Positions 8,172 through 17,046 are shown, numbered from the stretch's first letter. The stretch: 25,099 nt of DNA from Anaerolineae bacterium (GCA_017303735.1 JAFLCF010000044.1:1-25099); one strand, 5' to 3'. Program-made: numbers and translations. Notes: generated by a model not told the origin, from the sequence alone.

Positions 8172-8708
8172 TTAAAATACATATATTTTTTGTATAAAAC
8201 CAATCACTATGTATCCTGAGAACACCCCTACTATAAATCCAGATAGCACATCTGTTGGATGGTGGAAATCACCAAAAAAGCGAGAAACACCAATAAACAG
8301 TGACCAGAGAGTTAGAGCCGCTGCCAAGTCTGGTGCAAAATGGCCTAAACAGATAGCTACCGACATAGTCCCAGCAGCATGCCCAGAAGGGAATGAATAT
8401 TTATCAAAAGGAATTGGACTCCAGAAATTGTTATTAGGTGGTCTGGTTCTTTTATAAGCAGCTTTAATAAACAAGTTAATGATTGATGAAGTCAAGTAAG
8501 CAATCGTTACGATAAGGTATGCTCTAGATCCAATAAAAAACGTACAAAGCCCTCCTATTAAGATTATCATGGTAAATAAAGGGATTGGTAAACCAATCCA
8601 CGAACTGAATTTTCTAAGGTTTTTGAAGTTGCCTTTGGAAATTTCTTCGATATAAAGCGAGTACGCCAGGTTGTCTATTTTTACGAGCCATGCGATAATG
8701 GGTTTCAT
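8172..8708 (-). CDS. PAP2-family membrane phosphatase
   Basis: The 178-residue integral membrane protein has all three signatures of the PAP2/phosphatidate phosphatase superfamily in order: K82-x6-R89-P90, PSGH (107-110) and S142-R143-x5-H149-x3-D153. H110 and H149 correspond to the catalytic acid/base and nucleophile histidines of the family. Membrane segments lie around residues 40-58, 62-80, 112-122, 128-141 and 155-175. Members dephosphorylate lipid phosphates such as phosphatidate, phosphatidylglycerol phosphate, undecaprenyl diphosphate, or sphingoid and ceramide phosphates; the substrate here is unknown. The start has only a weak ribosome binding site (TAGG). It is divergent from the second HEPN-STAND gene across 40 bp and 291 bp upstream of the membrane-protein gene. 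The sphingomyelinase-like and CdsA genes nearby suggest a shared lipid theme. Confidence 0.9.
   Translation of the reverse strand: MKPIIAWLVKIDNLAYSLYIEEISKGNFKNLRKFSSWIGLPIPLFTMIILIGGLCTFFIGSRAYLIVTIAYLTSSIINLFIKAAYKRTRPPNNNFWSPIPFDKYSFPSGHAAGTMSVAICLGHFAPDLAAALTLWSLFIGVSRFFGDFHHPTDVLSGFIVGVFSGYIVIGFIQKIYVF
8671..8699 (+). promoter_or_regulatory. Candidate promoter for the plus-strand operon
   Basis: TTGTCT (8671-8676) and GATAAT (8694-8699) are separated by 17 bp and match the housekeeping consensus at 4/6 and 5/6 positions. Transcription would start near 8706, giving a leader of about 43 nt before the ATG at 8749, where AAAGGA (8732-8737) is the likely ribosome binding site. The promoter lies inside the first codons of the PAP2 gene. 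Confidence 0.45.
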
Positions 8709-8736
8709 TTGAATGCCTAACTAATAGTGCGAAAGG

Positions 8737-8765
8737 AAAATAAAAAGTATGGACGGGTTTGATAA
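8737..8765 (-). promoter_or_regulatory. Candidate divergent promoter for the PAP2 gene
   Basis: On the minus strand, TTATCA (8765-8760) and TATTTT (8742-8737) are 17 bp apart, each matching the consensus at 4/6. The -10 overlaps the ribosome binding site of the plus-strand STAND gene, and the -35 lies in its first codons. If real, the two divergent units have back-to-back promoters buried in each other's coding ends. Confidence 0.3.
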
Positions 8766-11700
8766 CTTTTCGAAATTAGTTTTAGGAAACTTTCCAAGAC
8801 CTATAGCGCAAATATTTTCTGTAATGCAGACATCTACTAGTTGGGAGGAAAAAACTCGGCTTGGATTTCAGTTGTTTGAGTTTTCACTAAGATATTATAC
8901 TCTCTTGGCTGCAAGTCAATATCTTTATAAAACCACTGGAGTAAACGACCCCCGAATTGATACAAGTTTGCTAAATTTTCTTCAGGTTGGAGAGAAAACA
9001 TTAGGCTTAATTCAAGAAACATTATTTTCGATTTTAAAAGTTCAACTGGGGCACAAGGATCAATTTTACATTAAGGAAATGTATGATTGGTATTGGGATA
9101 TTTCATACACTCCACATCGACCAAATAAAGGAATAGGAAAAGCATTTGGAGAAATTATTCAAATGCGTAATAAAATTATCCATTTTAAAGTCATTCCTCA
9201 ATCTGAAAGTGATTGGAAAGAATATTATTCTCAGCTATATGTGTTACTTAATAAATCTTTGGGGACATTATTTTTTCTCGAGAATTATCGATTGGTTCGA
9301 ATTGATAGTATTGAGAATGGGGTGATTCAATGTAAAGATTTTACAGGCATTAATCCGACAAACAACCCAATAAGAGTGAAAATTCAAGGAAATGAAATTA
9401 TCCCCGGAGGTGGGTGGCTTTGTATTTCCCGATTGCAGCCTGACTATTTGCAAGTTCATCCTTTAATTATTTTTCTGCAAAACGATGATTTAGAAAAGCA
9501 GGGAGAAATTGCATTACTAGAAAATTTTAATGCTCGAGAAGCAACATATGCCCAACCAAACTTTGGAAATATACGAAATATTGACATTATTAGCGATGTG
9601 CTTAGATTTGTCAGGACTGTCCTTGAAGAACGGATCGGTCAATTAATAGAATTTGAAACATTAAATTGGGATAGTTTTCGCGAAGCAACAAAAATTATTA
9701 CTGCTCAAAAAACATCACTTTTACAAGATAAATTCAAGCTAGACCTTTATTTGCAAAGAGAGTATGTTTTAGTTGAATTTGAGAAATTTATGGCTTCAAA
9801 TAAAACCGCATTAGTATTAATTGGGAACTCTGGTGTAGGGAAAAGCAGTTTTCTTACATCAATAATAAACGAACTGACAAACAATGAAAATTATTCTGTA
9901 TTAGCCTATGATGGAGCTAACTTAGATTCGAGTCATCATATTGAACATATTATTGACAGTGACTTAAAGGGGATAATTCGCCGAAGAGGACATAGCGGAG
10001 TTTCCTATTTAGATGACTTGCCGTTAAGATCAAATATGGATGGTAAGAAGGTGTTGATACTTATAGATGCGGTAAATGAAAACGGAATACCACGCGATCT
10101 TCTCTTCAATATCAATCGATTTATTATTGATTACAGCAGATATATGTGGCTAAAGGTTCTTATAACATCTCGCCCTCAAGCATGGCGAATGATGAAAAGG
10201 GGGGTTAAGCTTTCGGACCCTAGCTATTTTTACCCGCAAAATGAGTTAGATCCTTGGCTTGAGTTATTGCCTTTTACATGGAGCGAAGTTCCGAAGGTTT
10301 ATGAAAATTACCGCCGGAAGTATCAAATTGATACAAAATACGAAGAACTAACAGCAGAGATAAAAGTAAATCTGCGAGACCCCTTATTTTTGCTTTTGGT
10401 CTCGCAAACTTGGAAAGGAATAAAAATACCATCCAAGCTATCAACTTTTCAGGTTTATGAAAAATACTTAGACACTTTAATTCAAGAAAAAGTATTGCAA
10501 CTAGTTGACTTGGATTTCCTTGAAGAAGAATTAATGCCCCGCTTTATTAATTGGGAGAAATTCCAACCTTCGATTCCACGCAGAGATCTTCAATCCGCAT
10601 TTACTACGGATGATCGTCCCATTTTAGAGTTGATAGAGAATCGAGATTATGCAGGCGACACGCCAGTGAATATTTCGTTTGTTCATTTAGTTGATGTCGG
10701 GTTATTGGAACAACGTGGAATTCAAAGAGATTACGAAATTAGGTTTAAGTTTGAACGTTTTTTCGATTATTTTGTTGGCAAACAATTACACAAGATTGTA
10801 AAAGACAAGAAAGATCTTGGGGAAGCTTATCGATTTTTATTGCAGGCCACCCTTCGACAACCTTGGCTATGGGGTGGAGTAAAAAACTCCCTCATTCTTG
10901 AGTTATATGAGAGAAAGTATGATTTAGTTGTTGAATTAATTAACACTGAAGATTCTTATATAAAAGACTTGTTGGTGGTTGTGTTGGAAGAGTTTGGTGA
11001 AGAAAATAAGGGCATAGTAGCTGAGTTGTTGAATTCAATATTTTTATTTCAAAAGACAAATAGGAATGGGGTGTTTCGTCGAAATAAGAGATCGCTGTCC
11101 GAACAAACTGCAGGTAAGGGTGTGATTGAGGCTGCTTATCGCCTTGATTTATTGGATATTATTCAAAATGGATGTTTTGATAATGATCCAGCTGTGCGTT
11201 CAACTTCTATTCAACAACTTTGGCGTTATTGGAGAGAGAGGAATCGAGATAGTGGTTTTCAATCGATTCAATATCTTATTTCAAGGAGTTTACGATTTCC
11301 AAGATTGTCTTTTGATGGATTGGAATCGGCTGTAAGTGTATCTCTGTTGATATTATTTGAGAATTCAAGAGATCAGTTTGTCACGGAAAGGTTAAGAGAT
11401 ATTTGGAAGCCGGTGTTGCAAAAAATCCTGCTTGCTGTGCCTGCAAAGAATAAATCCGTTGGTACACTTCAAAAGAGAATTAGAAATGCTATTCCAGTTT
11501 TTGCAGGAAATGTATTTGCAAGATTAACTCGAAGTGGTGCTGAAGTCAAATATTGGTTGAATTTACAAGAGATTCAAGATTTTTTCTCCTTAAGTGATAA
11601 TCAAAAAGAATCTTGCAAAAGGGTAATACCATATATCGATCCATCGATAGGGGATCTGGATGATGTCTACGAAGATATATTAGAAGTAGCAAAAAGTTCT

Positions 11701-12552
11701 AATGTTTTAGCATGGTATCTGTTGGTATGCGCTTTTGTTCCCCAAGCTGCTCAAAAACCGCAAAAAATGATTTCTCTAATGGAGAGATTGTTTTCAGACT
11801 TGGTTGTAATGAATCCTGTCCCGCCAACAATTGTATTACCAACAGATCTGTTTGCATATGGTATTGATTCCAGTCTTTATGAAAAAAATCCCCATTGGTT
11901 GGAATCGTTTGGGGAGATGGCATGGAAATTTATTTATCTGCATAAGACCAAATTTACAAGTAGAGTAGGAGAATATCAATATTTAATGGCGGGGTTATAT
12001 TTTGATAAATATTATCAACTCTATAAATCAACAAAGTCAGAATTTCAGACTAGATATTTAGATTATATAATTCAATCAGCAGATCCTGAGTTAATAAGAA
12101 GTTATACTAGATCATTCGCGGTAAGTGCCGTTTTAAAAATTCCACCTCGTATTGCGATGCAGGCACTTTTGCCTGTTGTTGATTACTGGAAAGAGAAGGG
12201 TGTTACCTCTGAAAGCAGTGCGATTGAAGAAATATTGGTCGAGGCATTCTCTATAGTTAGAAATTTTAAACCCGCAGATGTAGATGACTTTATGCTTGAG
12301 AATGATTTTCCTCAAGGTCTACAGCAACGAGTAAAATCAAATACAATCGAAAAATTAGGAAATGTTTTAGGGTTAGCAGGTACACGTTTTGTGATGGACG
12401 CATTTCTTGCACATCCGAGCAAGGATCGGAGGGATATGATCCAGTCTGTTTTTACAGAGGCTCTTTCGTCCAAATCAATGAATGTGTGGCTTGGTAAATT
12501 AATAAAAATTATTTTTAATGCAATTTATGGAGAGACGTTATTCAGAATATGA
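8749..12552 (+). CDS. HEPN-STAND NTPase, copy 2
   Basis: The 1,267-residue protein has the same layout as the copy at 2967-6818. A helical N-terminal HEPN-like domain carries R140-N-K-I-I-H145 (R-x4-H). The P-loop NTPase core has Walker A GNSGVGKS (359-366), Walker B KVLILIDAVNE (434-444) and LITSRPQAW (471-479). A long HEAT-like helical C-terminus begins at about residue 700. Shared landmarks with copy 1 include RGVKL after the sensor motif, FKFERF-x-DYF near residue 670, and a final IYGE-x-L segment. The two are thus full-length, strongly diverged paralogues and not a recent duplication. The inferred role is ligand-triggered oligomerisation and RNA cleavage, as in STAND immune proteins; the ligand is unknown. 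It leads an operon with the sphingomyelinase-like gene 44 bp downstream. AAAGGA about 11 nt before the ATG supports the start. Confidence 0.85.
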   Translation: MDGFDNFSKLVLGNFPRPIAQIFSVMQTSTSWEEKTRLGFQLFEFSLRYYTLLAASQYLYKTTGVNDPRIDTSLLNFLQVGEKTLGLIQETLFSILKVQLGHKDQFYIKEMYDWYWDISYTPHRPNKGIGKAFGEIIQMRNKIIHFKVIPQSESDWKEYYSQLYVLLNKSLGTLFFLENYRLVRIDSIENGVIQCKDFTGINPTNNPIRVKIQGNEIIPGGGWLCISRLQPDYLQVHPLIIFLQNDDLEKQGEIALLENFNAREATYAQPNFGNIRNIDIISDVLRFVRTVLEERIGQLIEFETLNWDSFREATKIITAQKTSLLQDKFKLDLYLQREYVLVEFEKFMASNKTALVLIGNSGVGKSSFLTSIINELTNNENYSVLAYDGANLDSSHHIEHIIDSDLKGIIRRRGHSGVSYLDDLPLRSNMDGKKVLILIDAVNENGIPRDLLFNINRFIIDYSRYMWLKVLITSRPQAWRMMKRGVKLSDPSYFYPQNELDPWLELLPFTWSEVPKVYENYRRKYQIDTKYEELTAEIKVNLRDPLFLLLVSQTWKGIKIPSKLSTFQVYEKYLDTLIQEKVLQLVDLDFLEEELMPRFINWEKFQPSIPRRDLQSAFTTDDRPILELIENRDYAGDTPVNISFVHLVDVGLLEQRGIQRDYEIRFKFERFFDYFVGKQLHKIVKDKKDLGEAYRFLLQATLRQPWLWGGVKNSLILELYERKYDLVVELINTEDSYIKDLLVVVLEEFGEENKGIVAELLNSIFLFQKTNRNGVFRRNKRSLSEQTAGKGVIEAAYRLDLLDIIQNGCFDNDPAVRSTSIQQLWRYWRERNRDSGFQSIQYLISRSLRFPRLSFDGLESAVSVSLLILFENSRDQFVTERLRDIWKPVLQKILLAVPAKNKSVGTLQKRIRNAIPVFAGNVFARLTRSGAEVKYWLNLQEIQDFFSLSDNQKESCKRVIPYIDPSIGDLDDVYEDILEVAKSSNVLAWYLLVCAFVPQAAQKPQKMISLMERLFSDLVVMNPVPPTIVLPTDLFAYGIDSSLYEKNPHWLESFGEMAWKFIYLHKTKFTSRVGEYQYLMAGLYFDKYYQLYKSTKSEFQTRYLDYIIQSADPELIRSYTRSFAVSAVLKIPPRIAMQALLPVVDYWKEKGVTSESSAIEEILVEAFSIVRNFKPADVDDFMLENDFPQGLQQRVKSNTIEKLGNVLGLAGTRFVMDAFLAHPSKDRRDMIQSVFTEALSSKSMNVWLGKLIKIIFNAIYGETLFRI

Positions 12553-12596
12553 GTCAATAAAGAAATAAGCAAATCCCAGATATAAGGATATTTGCT

Positions 12597-13874
12597 ATGA
12601 AACCATCATTGTCAAGAAGAGATTTTGTGAAGTTAAGTGCGGCAATGCTTGCAGCACTAATAATTGAGAATAAGATGAATAATGCTTTTGGATTAAGTCC
12701 TAATTTGAGTTTGAGTAATTCTGAGAAGACCATAAGGTTTTTATCACTTAATTGTTGGGGGCTTCCATTTCTTCCAGGTCGTTCGGGTCGGATGCAGGCT
12801 ATTGGAAATGAAATAGGATCTGGGAAATATGATGTAATTGGTTTACAAGAAATATGGTCTCGGGATGATTGGATGATAGTGTCTGGATTGGCGAGAAAAG
12901 GTGGATTAAATTATTCGGCGTATTATCCTTCTGGTGCGATTGGAAGTGGGTTAGGTATCATTTCAAAATTTCCAATTATAGATACAGAATTTAAGAGATT
13001 TAATGTCTGTGGAAAGCCTCAAAACATATTTCATGGTGATTATTATGGCGGCAAAGGAATCGCATTAGCTAGAATTGCGACTAATGCTGGAGAAATTGAT
13101 GTCTATACAACACATTTCATAGCAAAATACTCTCAAAAGGATGAGTATTTTGCCCATAGAATTGCTCAGGCCGTGGATTTGGTAAAATTTGTCTCCTCAA
13201 CGCAAAAAAATAATTTGTCAGTGGTTCTTGGAGATATCAATAGCGAGGCAGATAGTTCAGAATATCAGATAATCTCAAAACTTGGAAATTTTACAGATTG
13301 TTTCAACTTATTAAATCCAAATGATGCTGGATATACAACCAGTGATTCAAATTCTTATACGCCAAATGGACGCAATCGGCGGATAGATTATATTTTTGTA
13401 AAATCTACGCTTCCTGTAGGATATTCAATCTTACAAAGTGAAGTTACAATGAAATTCATGCCCAATAGTGATAATTCGTTCTCGGATCATTTTGGTGTAT
13501 TTGCAGCCCTTGAAAATAAAATATTGCAATCGCAAATGGAAAAAGAAGACATCCCTTTAGAGCGACAAGTACTTCAAAATGATTTAATATCAAAAACAAT
13601 GAACCAAATTGATGAAGGGATAAAAGATGCAAAGTGGCGTCAAGGAATGCATACCAATAAGGCGATTGCTGGATTATTATCTATCCCATTAAGCCAAAAG
13701 ATAAACAAAGATGTTTTAACCAATAGCAAATTTGGCAAAACCATCGAAAATATGGTTGAATTTTTTGCTCCAATTTACTCATTTTCTGAACTATATTTAG
13801 CTCTGTCTTTTACCAACGAAGAGATTCATGGTTTGGAGTTGGTTAGAAGTTATTTGGTTTCGTTGAAAGATTAA
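12597..13874 (+). CDS. Tat-exported neutral-sphingomyelinase-like EEP hydrolase
   Basis: The 425-residue protein starts with a twin-arginine signal (SRRDFVK at 6-12, then a hydrophobic stretch; likely cleavage near residue 32). Residues 46-306 are an endonuclease/exonuclease/phosphatase-fold domain with the catalytic set N52 (LNCWG), E85 (LQEIW), H173 (TTHF), D213/N215 (LGDIN), D264 (RRIDY) and D297-H298 (SDH). LNCWGLPFL, GSGLGIISKFPI, FHGDYYGGKG and AHRIAQAVDL closely resemble the animal neutral sphingomyelinase SMPD2, so a Mg-dependent phosphodiesterase on sphingomyelin-like or glycerophospholipids is more likely than a nuclease. Residues 307-425 form an unassigned helical tail that could bind membrane. 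Export by the folded-protein route predicts action outside the cytoplasm. AAGGA lies about 9 nt before the ATG; the next gene follows after 13 bp. DNase activity cannot be fully excluded. Confidence 0.85.
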   Translation: MKPSLSRRDFVKLSAAMLAALIIENKMNNAFGLSPNLSLSNSEKTIRFLSLNCWGLPFLPGRSGRMQAIGNEIGSGKYDVIGLQEIWSRDDWMIVSGLARKGGLNYSAYYPSGAIGSGLGIISKFPIIDTEFKRFNVCGKPQNIFHGDYYGGKGIALARIATNAGEIDVYTTHFIAKYSQKDEYFAHRIAQAVDLVKFVSSTQKNNLSVVLGDINSEADSSEYQIISKLGNFTDCFNLLNPNDAGYTTSDSNSYTPNGRNRRIDYIFVKSTLPVGYSILQSEVTMKFMPNSDNSFSDHFGVFAALENKILQSQMEKEDIPLERQVLQNDLISKTMNQIDEGIKDAKWRQGMHTNKAIAGLLSIPLSQKINKDVLTNSKFGKTIENMVEFFAPIYSFSELYLALSFTNEEIHGLELVRSYLVSLKD

Positions 13875-13887
13875 AGGAGATTTTCAA

Positions 13888-14685
13888 ATGACAAACAATC
13901 AGTTTGTTAATCGGCTTGTTGCTTCATTTATTATGATTCCTTTGTTCGTTATTCCGATTTATTTTGGTGGATGGGTCCTGGTATTAGGATTGATTTATCT
14001 CTTAATTCAAGGGCTTCATGAGTATTTTTCAATCATACAGGAAAAGCAAAAATCATACACGATTTTGGGATATCTCATTGGCACAGCGATTATCCTTTTT
14101 GCCTATTTGAGTCCTGAAAATATTGCGATTGCCATCGGATTGGGAGCGATGGGTTTTATTCTAGTTCGAGTTATCGGTCCGGAATTCGATTTTAGTCGGT
14201 GGGTAGCAGTTTTTCTTGGCGCCTTATATTTAGGCCTTTTTCTAAGCTACGCTGTCAGCATCAGGCAATTGCCGGATGGGCGAGAGTGGCTTTTTGCTGT
14301 GCTTTTTGGCGGTTCCGCCACGGATGTATTTTCTTACCTTATAGGTAATAAGTTTGGTCGTACAAAACTAGCCCCCCGTACTAGTCCAAATAAAACATGG
14401 GAAGGTTTTGCAGGTGGGGTAATTGGGTCTGTAGTTATAGTAACCGCCCTTTGTCAGGCATTTCAACTTACTAACATCTATTGGAGTATATTCCTTGGAG
14501 TAATCATTGCTTTTGCAGACCTTTTAGGCGATTTGTTTGAGTCTATGATTAAGCGAACTTATGGTGTAAAAGATTCTGGTACGTGGCTTGTAAAAGATGC
14601 TCATGGGGGGGCACTTGATAGAATTGATGGTTGGCTGATAGTGATGCCTGTGTCATATATGTTTATAACTTATTTCTTAATGTAA
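13888..14685 (+). CDS. cdsA: Phosphatidate cytidylyltransferase (CDP-diacylglycerol synthase)
   Basis: The 265-residue polytopic membrane protein belongs to the CdsA family, which makes CDP-diacylglycerol from CTP and phosphatidate. Supporting motifs are SATDVFSYLIGNKFGRTKLAPRTSPNKTWEG split over 143-172 and the family signature S219-x-x-K222-R223...K228-D229-S...H239-G-G-x-x-D244-R245-x-D247. About seven or eight membrane segments are visible. The loop between KDSG and HGG is unusual: the usual Pro-Gly before the His is replaced by Val-Lys-Asp-Ala, two residues longer, next to a repeated GTAAAAGAT in the DNA. All charged signature residues remain, so it may still be active. A strong AAAGGAG precedes the ATG, 13 bp after the sphingomyelinase-like gene. 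Because cdsA is normally a housekeeping gene, its place in this operon suggests a dedicated copy. Confidence 0.9.
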   Translation: MTNNQFVNRLVASFIMIPLFVIPIYFGGWVLVLGLIYLLIQGLHEYFSIIQEKQKSYTILGYLIGTAIILFAYLSPENIAIAIGLGAMGFILVRVIGPEFDFSRWVAVFLGALYLGLFLSYAVSIRQLPDGREWLFAVLFGGSATDVFSYLIGNKFGRTKLAPRTSPNKTWEGFAGGVIGSVVIVTALCQAFQLTNIYWSIFLGVIIAFADLLGDLFESMIKRTYGVKDSGTWLVKDAHGGALDRIDGWLIVMPVSYMFITYFLM

Positions 14686-14750
14686 CAACACGTAAAGATA
14701 TTAGGTTCCATATATGATTTGAATAATAATTAACAAAAAAGGATAGAAAT

Positions 14751-16943
14751 ATGACGAGGTCTCCGCTTAGATTATTTTTCTTTTCGGCATTATTATTTGC
14801 TATAGCGGGATCTTGTTTGAACTATTACCAGCATAATTTGTTTTTCAAAGCTAATAACGTATATCAGCCAAGCCAGGAACTCGTTCTTGCTCGGTATTAC
14901 CAGCGGACTGGACAGATAGAAAAAGCGATTTCAGAATATAAAGACGTCATTGATCTTGATGTTCCTGATAGTGTAAAAGTAATTGCATATAAAGAACTTG
15001 CTGAATTGATTGATAAACAAGATTCTAGTTTTTTAGGGAAATTAGAATCGTATGGAGCATATGCAGTATGGTTTTTAGTACCTAAGTTATTTGGACTAAG
15101 TGTCCTCTTTTTTTTCTTGTGGCTAATAGTCTTATTAATTAAGCCGTTTATTAAGAAATCGGAATTGGTGATATTTCCTTTGCATGATTTTTCTGGTTTG
15201 AAGATTGGCGAAGCCCTACCTCAACTGACAAATGAACGCTTACGGGAATTAAAGTGGAGATTTCAGAATTTAGAAAATTCAAACCTAATACTGTCTGAGA
15301 CTTTAGATGTACCAATAATGGGGGTAATTGGTGATGTTGACGCAGTTGATATATCAGCAATTGTTGAAACGGCTTTGATGCTATCGGGCGGACCGACCAG
15401 TTTGCCATTAACTCGAATCTTAGATTCATTGCGATTATGGTTTGGGCAGCCAAAATATATTGTGTCGGGTAATTTGGAAGGTTCTAGAGAGAATCTAACC
15501 ATTCATTTACTTTTAATCGACAGAGAAAAACAAACTGTGATCAGGACTTGGGTTGTGAAATTGGAGGGAGACAATAAAAACGACCTAATATCACAAGTGG
15601 TTGACGTGATTATTTATCCTCTGTTATATAACTTTACCAAGAAGAAGTCAACACAACAGTGGGAATCATTTAAGGCGCTATGTGATAGCTTAGAAAATAT
15701 TGACCTTTATACAGAGAAAAGATACGATGTTACTTACTTAAATAAAGCTAGGGATACACTAGAAAAGGCAATTGAGATTGACCCCAACTATGATTTGGCA
15801 AAATATAATCTTGGATTGTTGCTTTTAAGATTAGGGGAATACGAATTGGCAAGGGATAAATTTAAGGAGTTGTCGACTTTAAGTCCCAATGAGAAGCTTC
15901 GTGATTTTTCCCAGTATAGTTATGCGGTGGCTTTATTTGAGCTAAGCCAGGAATGGGCATATAAACGTGCTATTGAAGTTCTATTAAGACTTATAGAAGA
16001 GGTCGATAACAAAGAAGTTGTTCAAAAAGCACGTGGGGTTTTATCCATCACCTATGCACGTATGTCTGAAAGAGAAAACGATCTAAGAGAACACTACGCC
16101 AACCTGGCACTTGAACAAGCGCGTGTAATAAAATCAGATCGTATTGCAACTAAAAGCGCTGTTGCAACTGCGCTGGCAGCAGAAGGATATGTGCAAATTA
16201 TTCTAGGAAAAAAAGATGATGCTATTATTAGTTTTGAACAATCAGTTGAAAAAGATTCTGAAAATATTTCGAGCTGGATAGGATTAGGGAATGCATATTT
16301 TGGGAATAACCAAAAAGAAAAGGCGATTTCCGCCTTTCGTAAGGCAGCAGATTTGTCTCCATCAAGTGGCTATTCGTATTATCGATTAGGAAATATCTAT
16401 CGCGATATAGGGGATTTTGAGAACGCGATTGAAGCATTCAAGCTGGCACCTCAAATTGCTTTAGCGCATCTTGCTATTGGAAAAATATATCTTAGCCGAC
16501 AAGAATATGAAAGCGCATTGGATGAATTTAGAAAAGCTGTTGTGCAAAATAAACGATTGGTCGATGGGTGGTTAAATATTGCGTGGACAATATGTGAAGC
16601 AGACCCTAAAGACCAAGAGTTAATAAAAGAAGCCGAGGCAAGTGCGCGTCGAGGTCTTCAACTTGAACAAAATCAATCCCTGCTTTGGCATAGATATGCG
16701 ATTTTAGCTAGGGTTTTGTTGTTGGCTGGAAAAAAAGAAAAAGCATTAAACGCAATACAAGAGGCTATTAAACTTTCACCCAATCAACCTCAAGCTAATT
16801 ATTATTATGCTATGGTTGAATATGATTTGGGTCATCCTGATAAGGCAATTGAACTGGCCCGGAAAGTTTTAGATCAGGGTAAAGGTGAATGGGCACGTAA
16901 AGCTCAAATGCTTATTTCTGCTCAGGGTGCATATCGTACTTGA
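14751..16943 (+). CDS. Membrane-anchored TPR protein
   Basis: The 730-residue protein has an N-terminal hydrophobic segment (7-24), a short exported region with one TPR-like unit (about 44-78), a strong transmembrane segment (103-130) followed by KPFIKK, and a large region that is probably cytoplasmic. Residues about 137-298 form an alpha/beta domain I do not recognise. Residues about 330-720 are a long TPR array, with units such as DLAKYNLGLLLLRLGEYELA, SWIGLGNAYFGNNQKEKAI and YYRLGNIYRDIGDFENAIEA. A Cys at 22 after AIAGS is only a marginal lipobox. TPR arrays bind proteins, so a scaffold holding the STAND or lipid enzymes at the membrane is plausible but inferred. It is the last gene of the plus-strand operon, 65 bp after cdsA, with AAAGGA before the ATG and a terminator about 100 bp downstream. 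Confidence 0.8.
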   Translation: MTRSPLRLFFFSALLFAIAGSCLNYYQHNLFFKANNVYQPSQELVLARYYQRTGQIEKAISEYKDVIDLDVPDSVKVIAYKELAELIDKQDSSFLGKLESYGAYAVWFLVPKLFGLSVLFFFLWLIVLLIKPFIKKSELVIFPLHDFSGLKIGEALPQLTNERLRELKWRFQNLENSNLILSETLDVPIMGVIGDVDAVDISAIVETALMLSGGPTSLPLTRILDSLRLWFGQPKYIVSGNLEGSRENLTIHLLLIDREKQTVIRTWVVKLEGDNKNDLISQVVDVIIYPLLYNFTKKKSTQQWESFKALCDSLENIDLYTEKRYDVTYLNKARDTLEKAIEIDPNYDLAKYNLGLLLLRLGEYELARDKFKELSTLSPNEKLRDFSQYSYAVALFELSQEWAYKRAIEVLLRLIEEVDNKEVVQKARGVLSITYARMSERENDLREHYANLALEQARVIKSDRIATKSAVATALAAEGYVQIILGKKDDAIISFEQSVEKDSENISSWIGLGNAYFGNNQKEKAISAFRKAADLSPSSGYSYYRLGNIYRDIGDFENAIEAFKLAPQIALAHLAIGKIYLSRQEYESALDEFRKAVVQNKRLVDGWLNIAWTICEADPKDQELIKEAEASARRGLQLEQNQSLLWHRYAILARVLLLAGKKEKALNAIQEAIKLSPNQPQANYYYAMVEYDLGHPDKAIELARKVLDQGKGEWARKAQMLISAQGAYRT

Positions 16944-17046
16944 TCATATAAACTATTTTTTTATTTATTCCTATCAAGGGTCTAATATCCCGCCGCACTG
17001 CGTCGTGAGTCAAAATTGTAAACAAATTAATTCTTTTCAGACAGAT

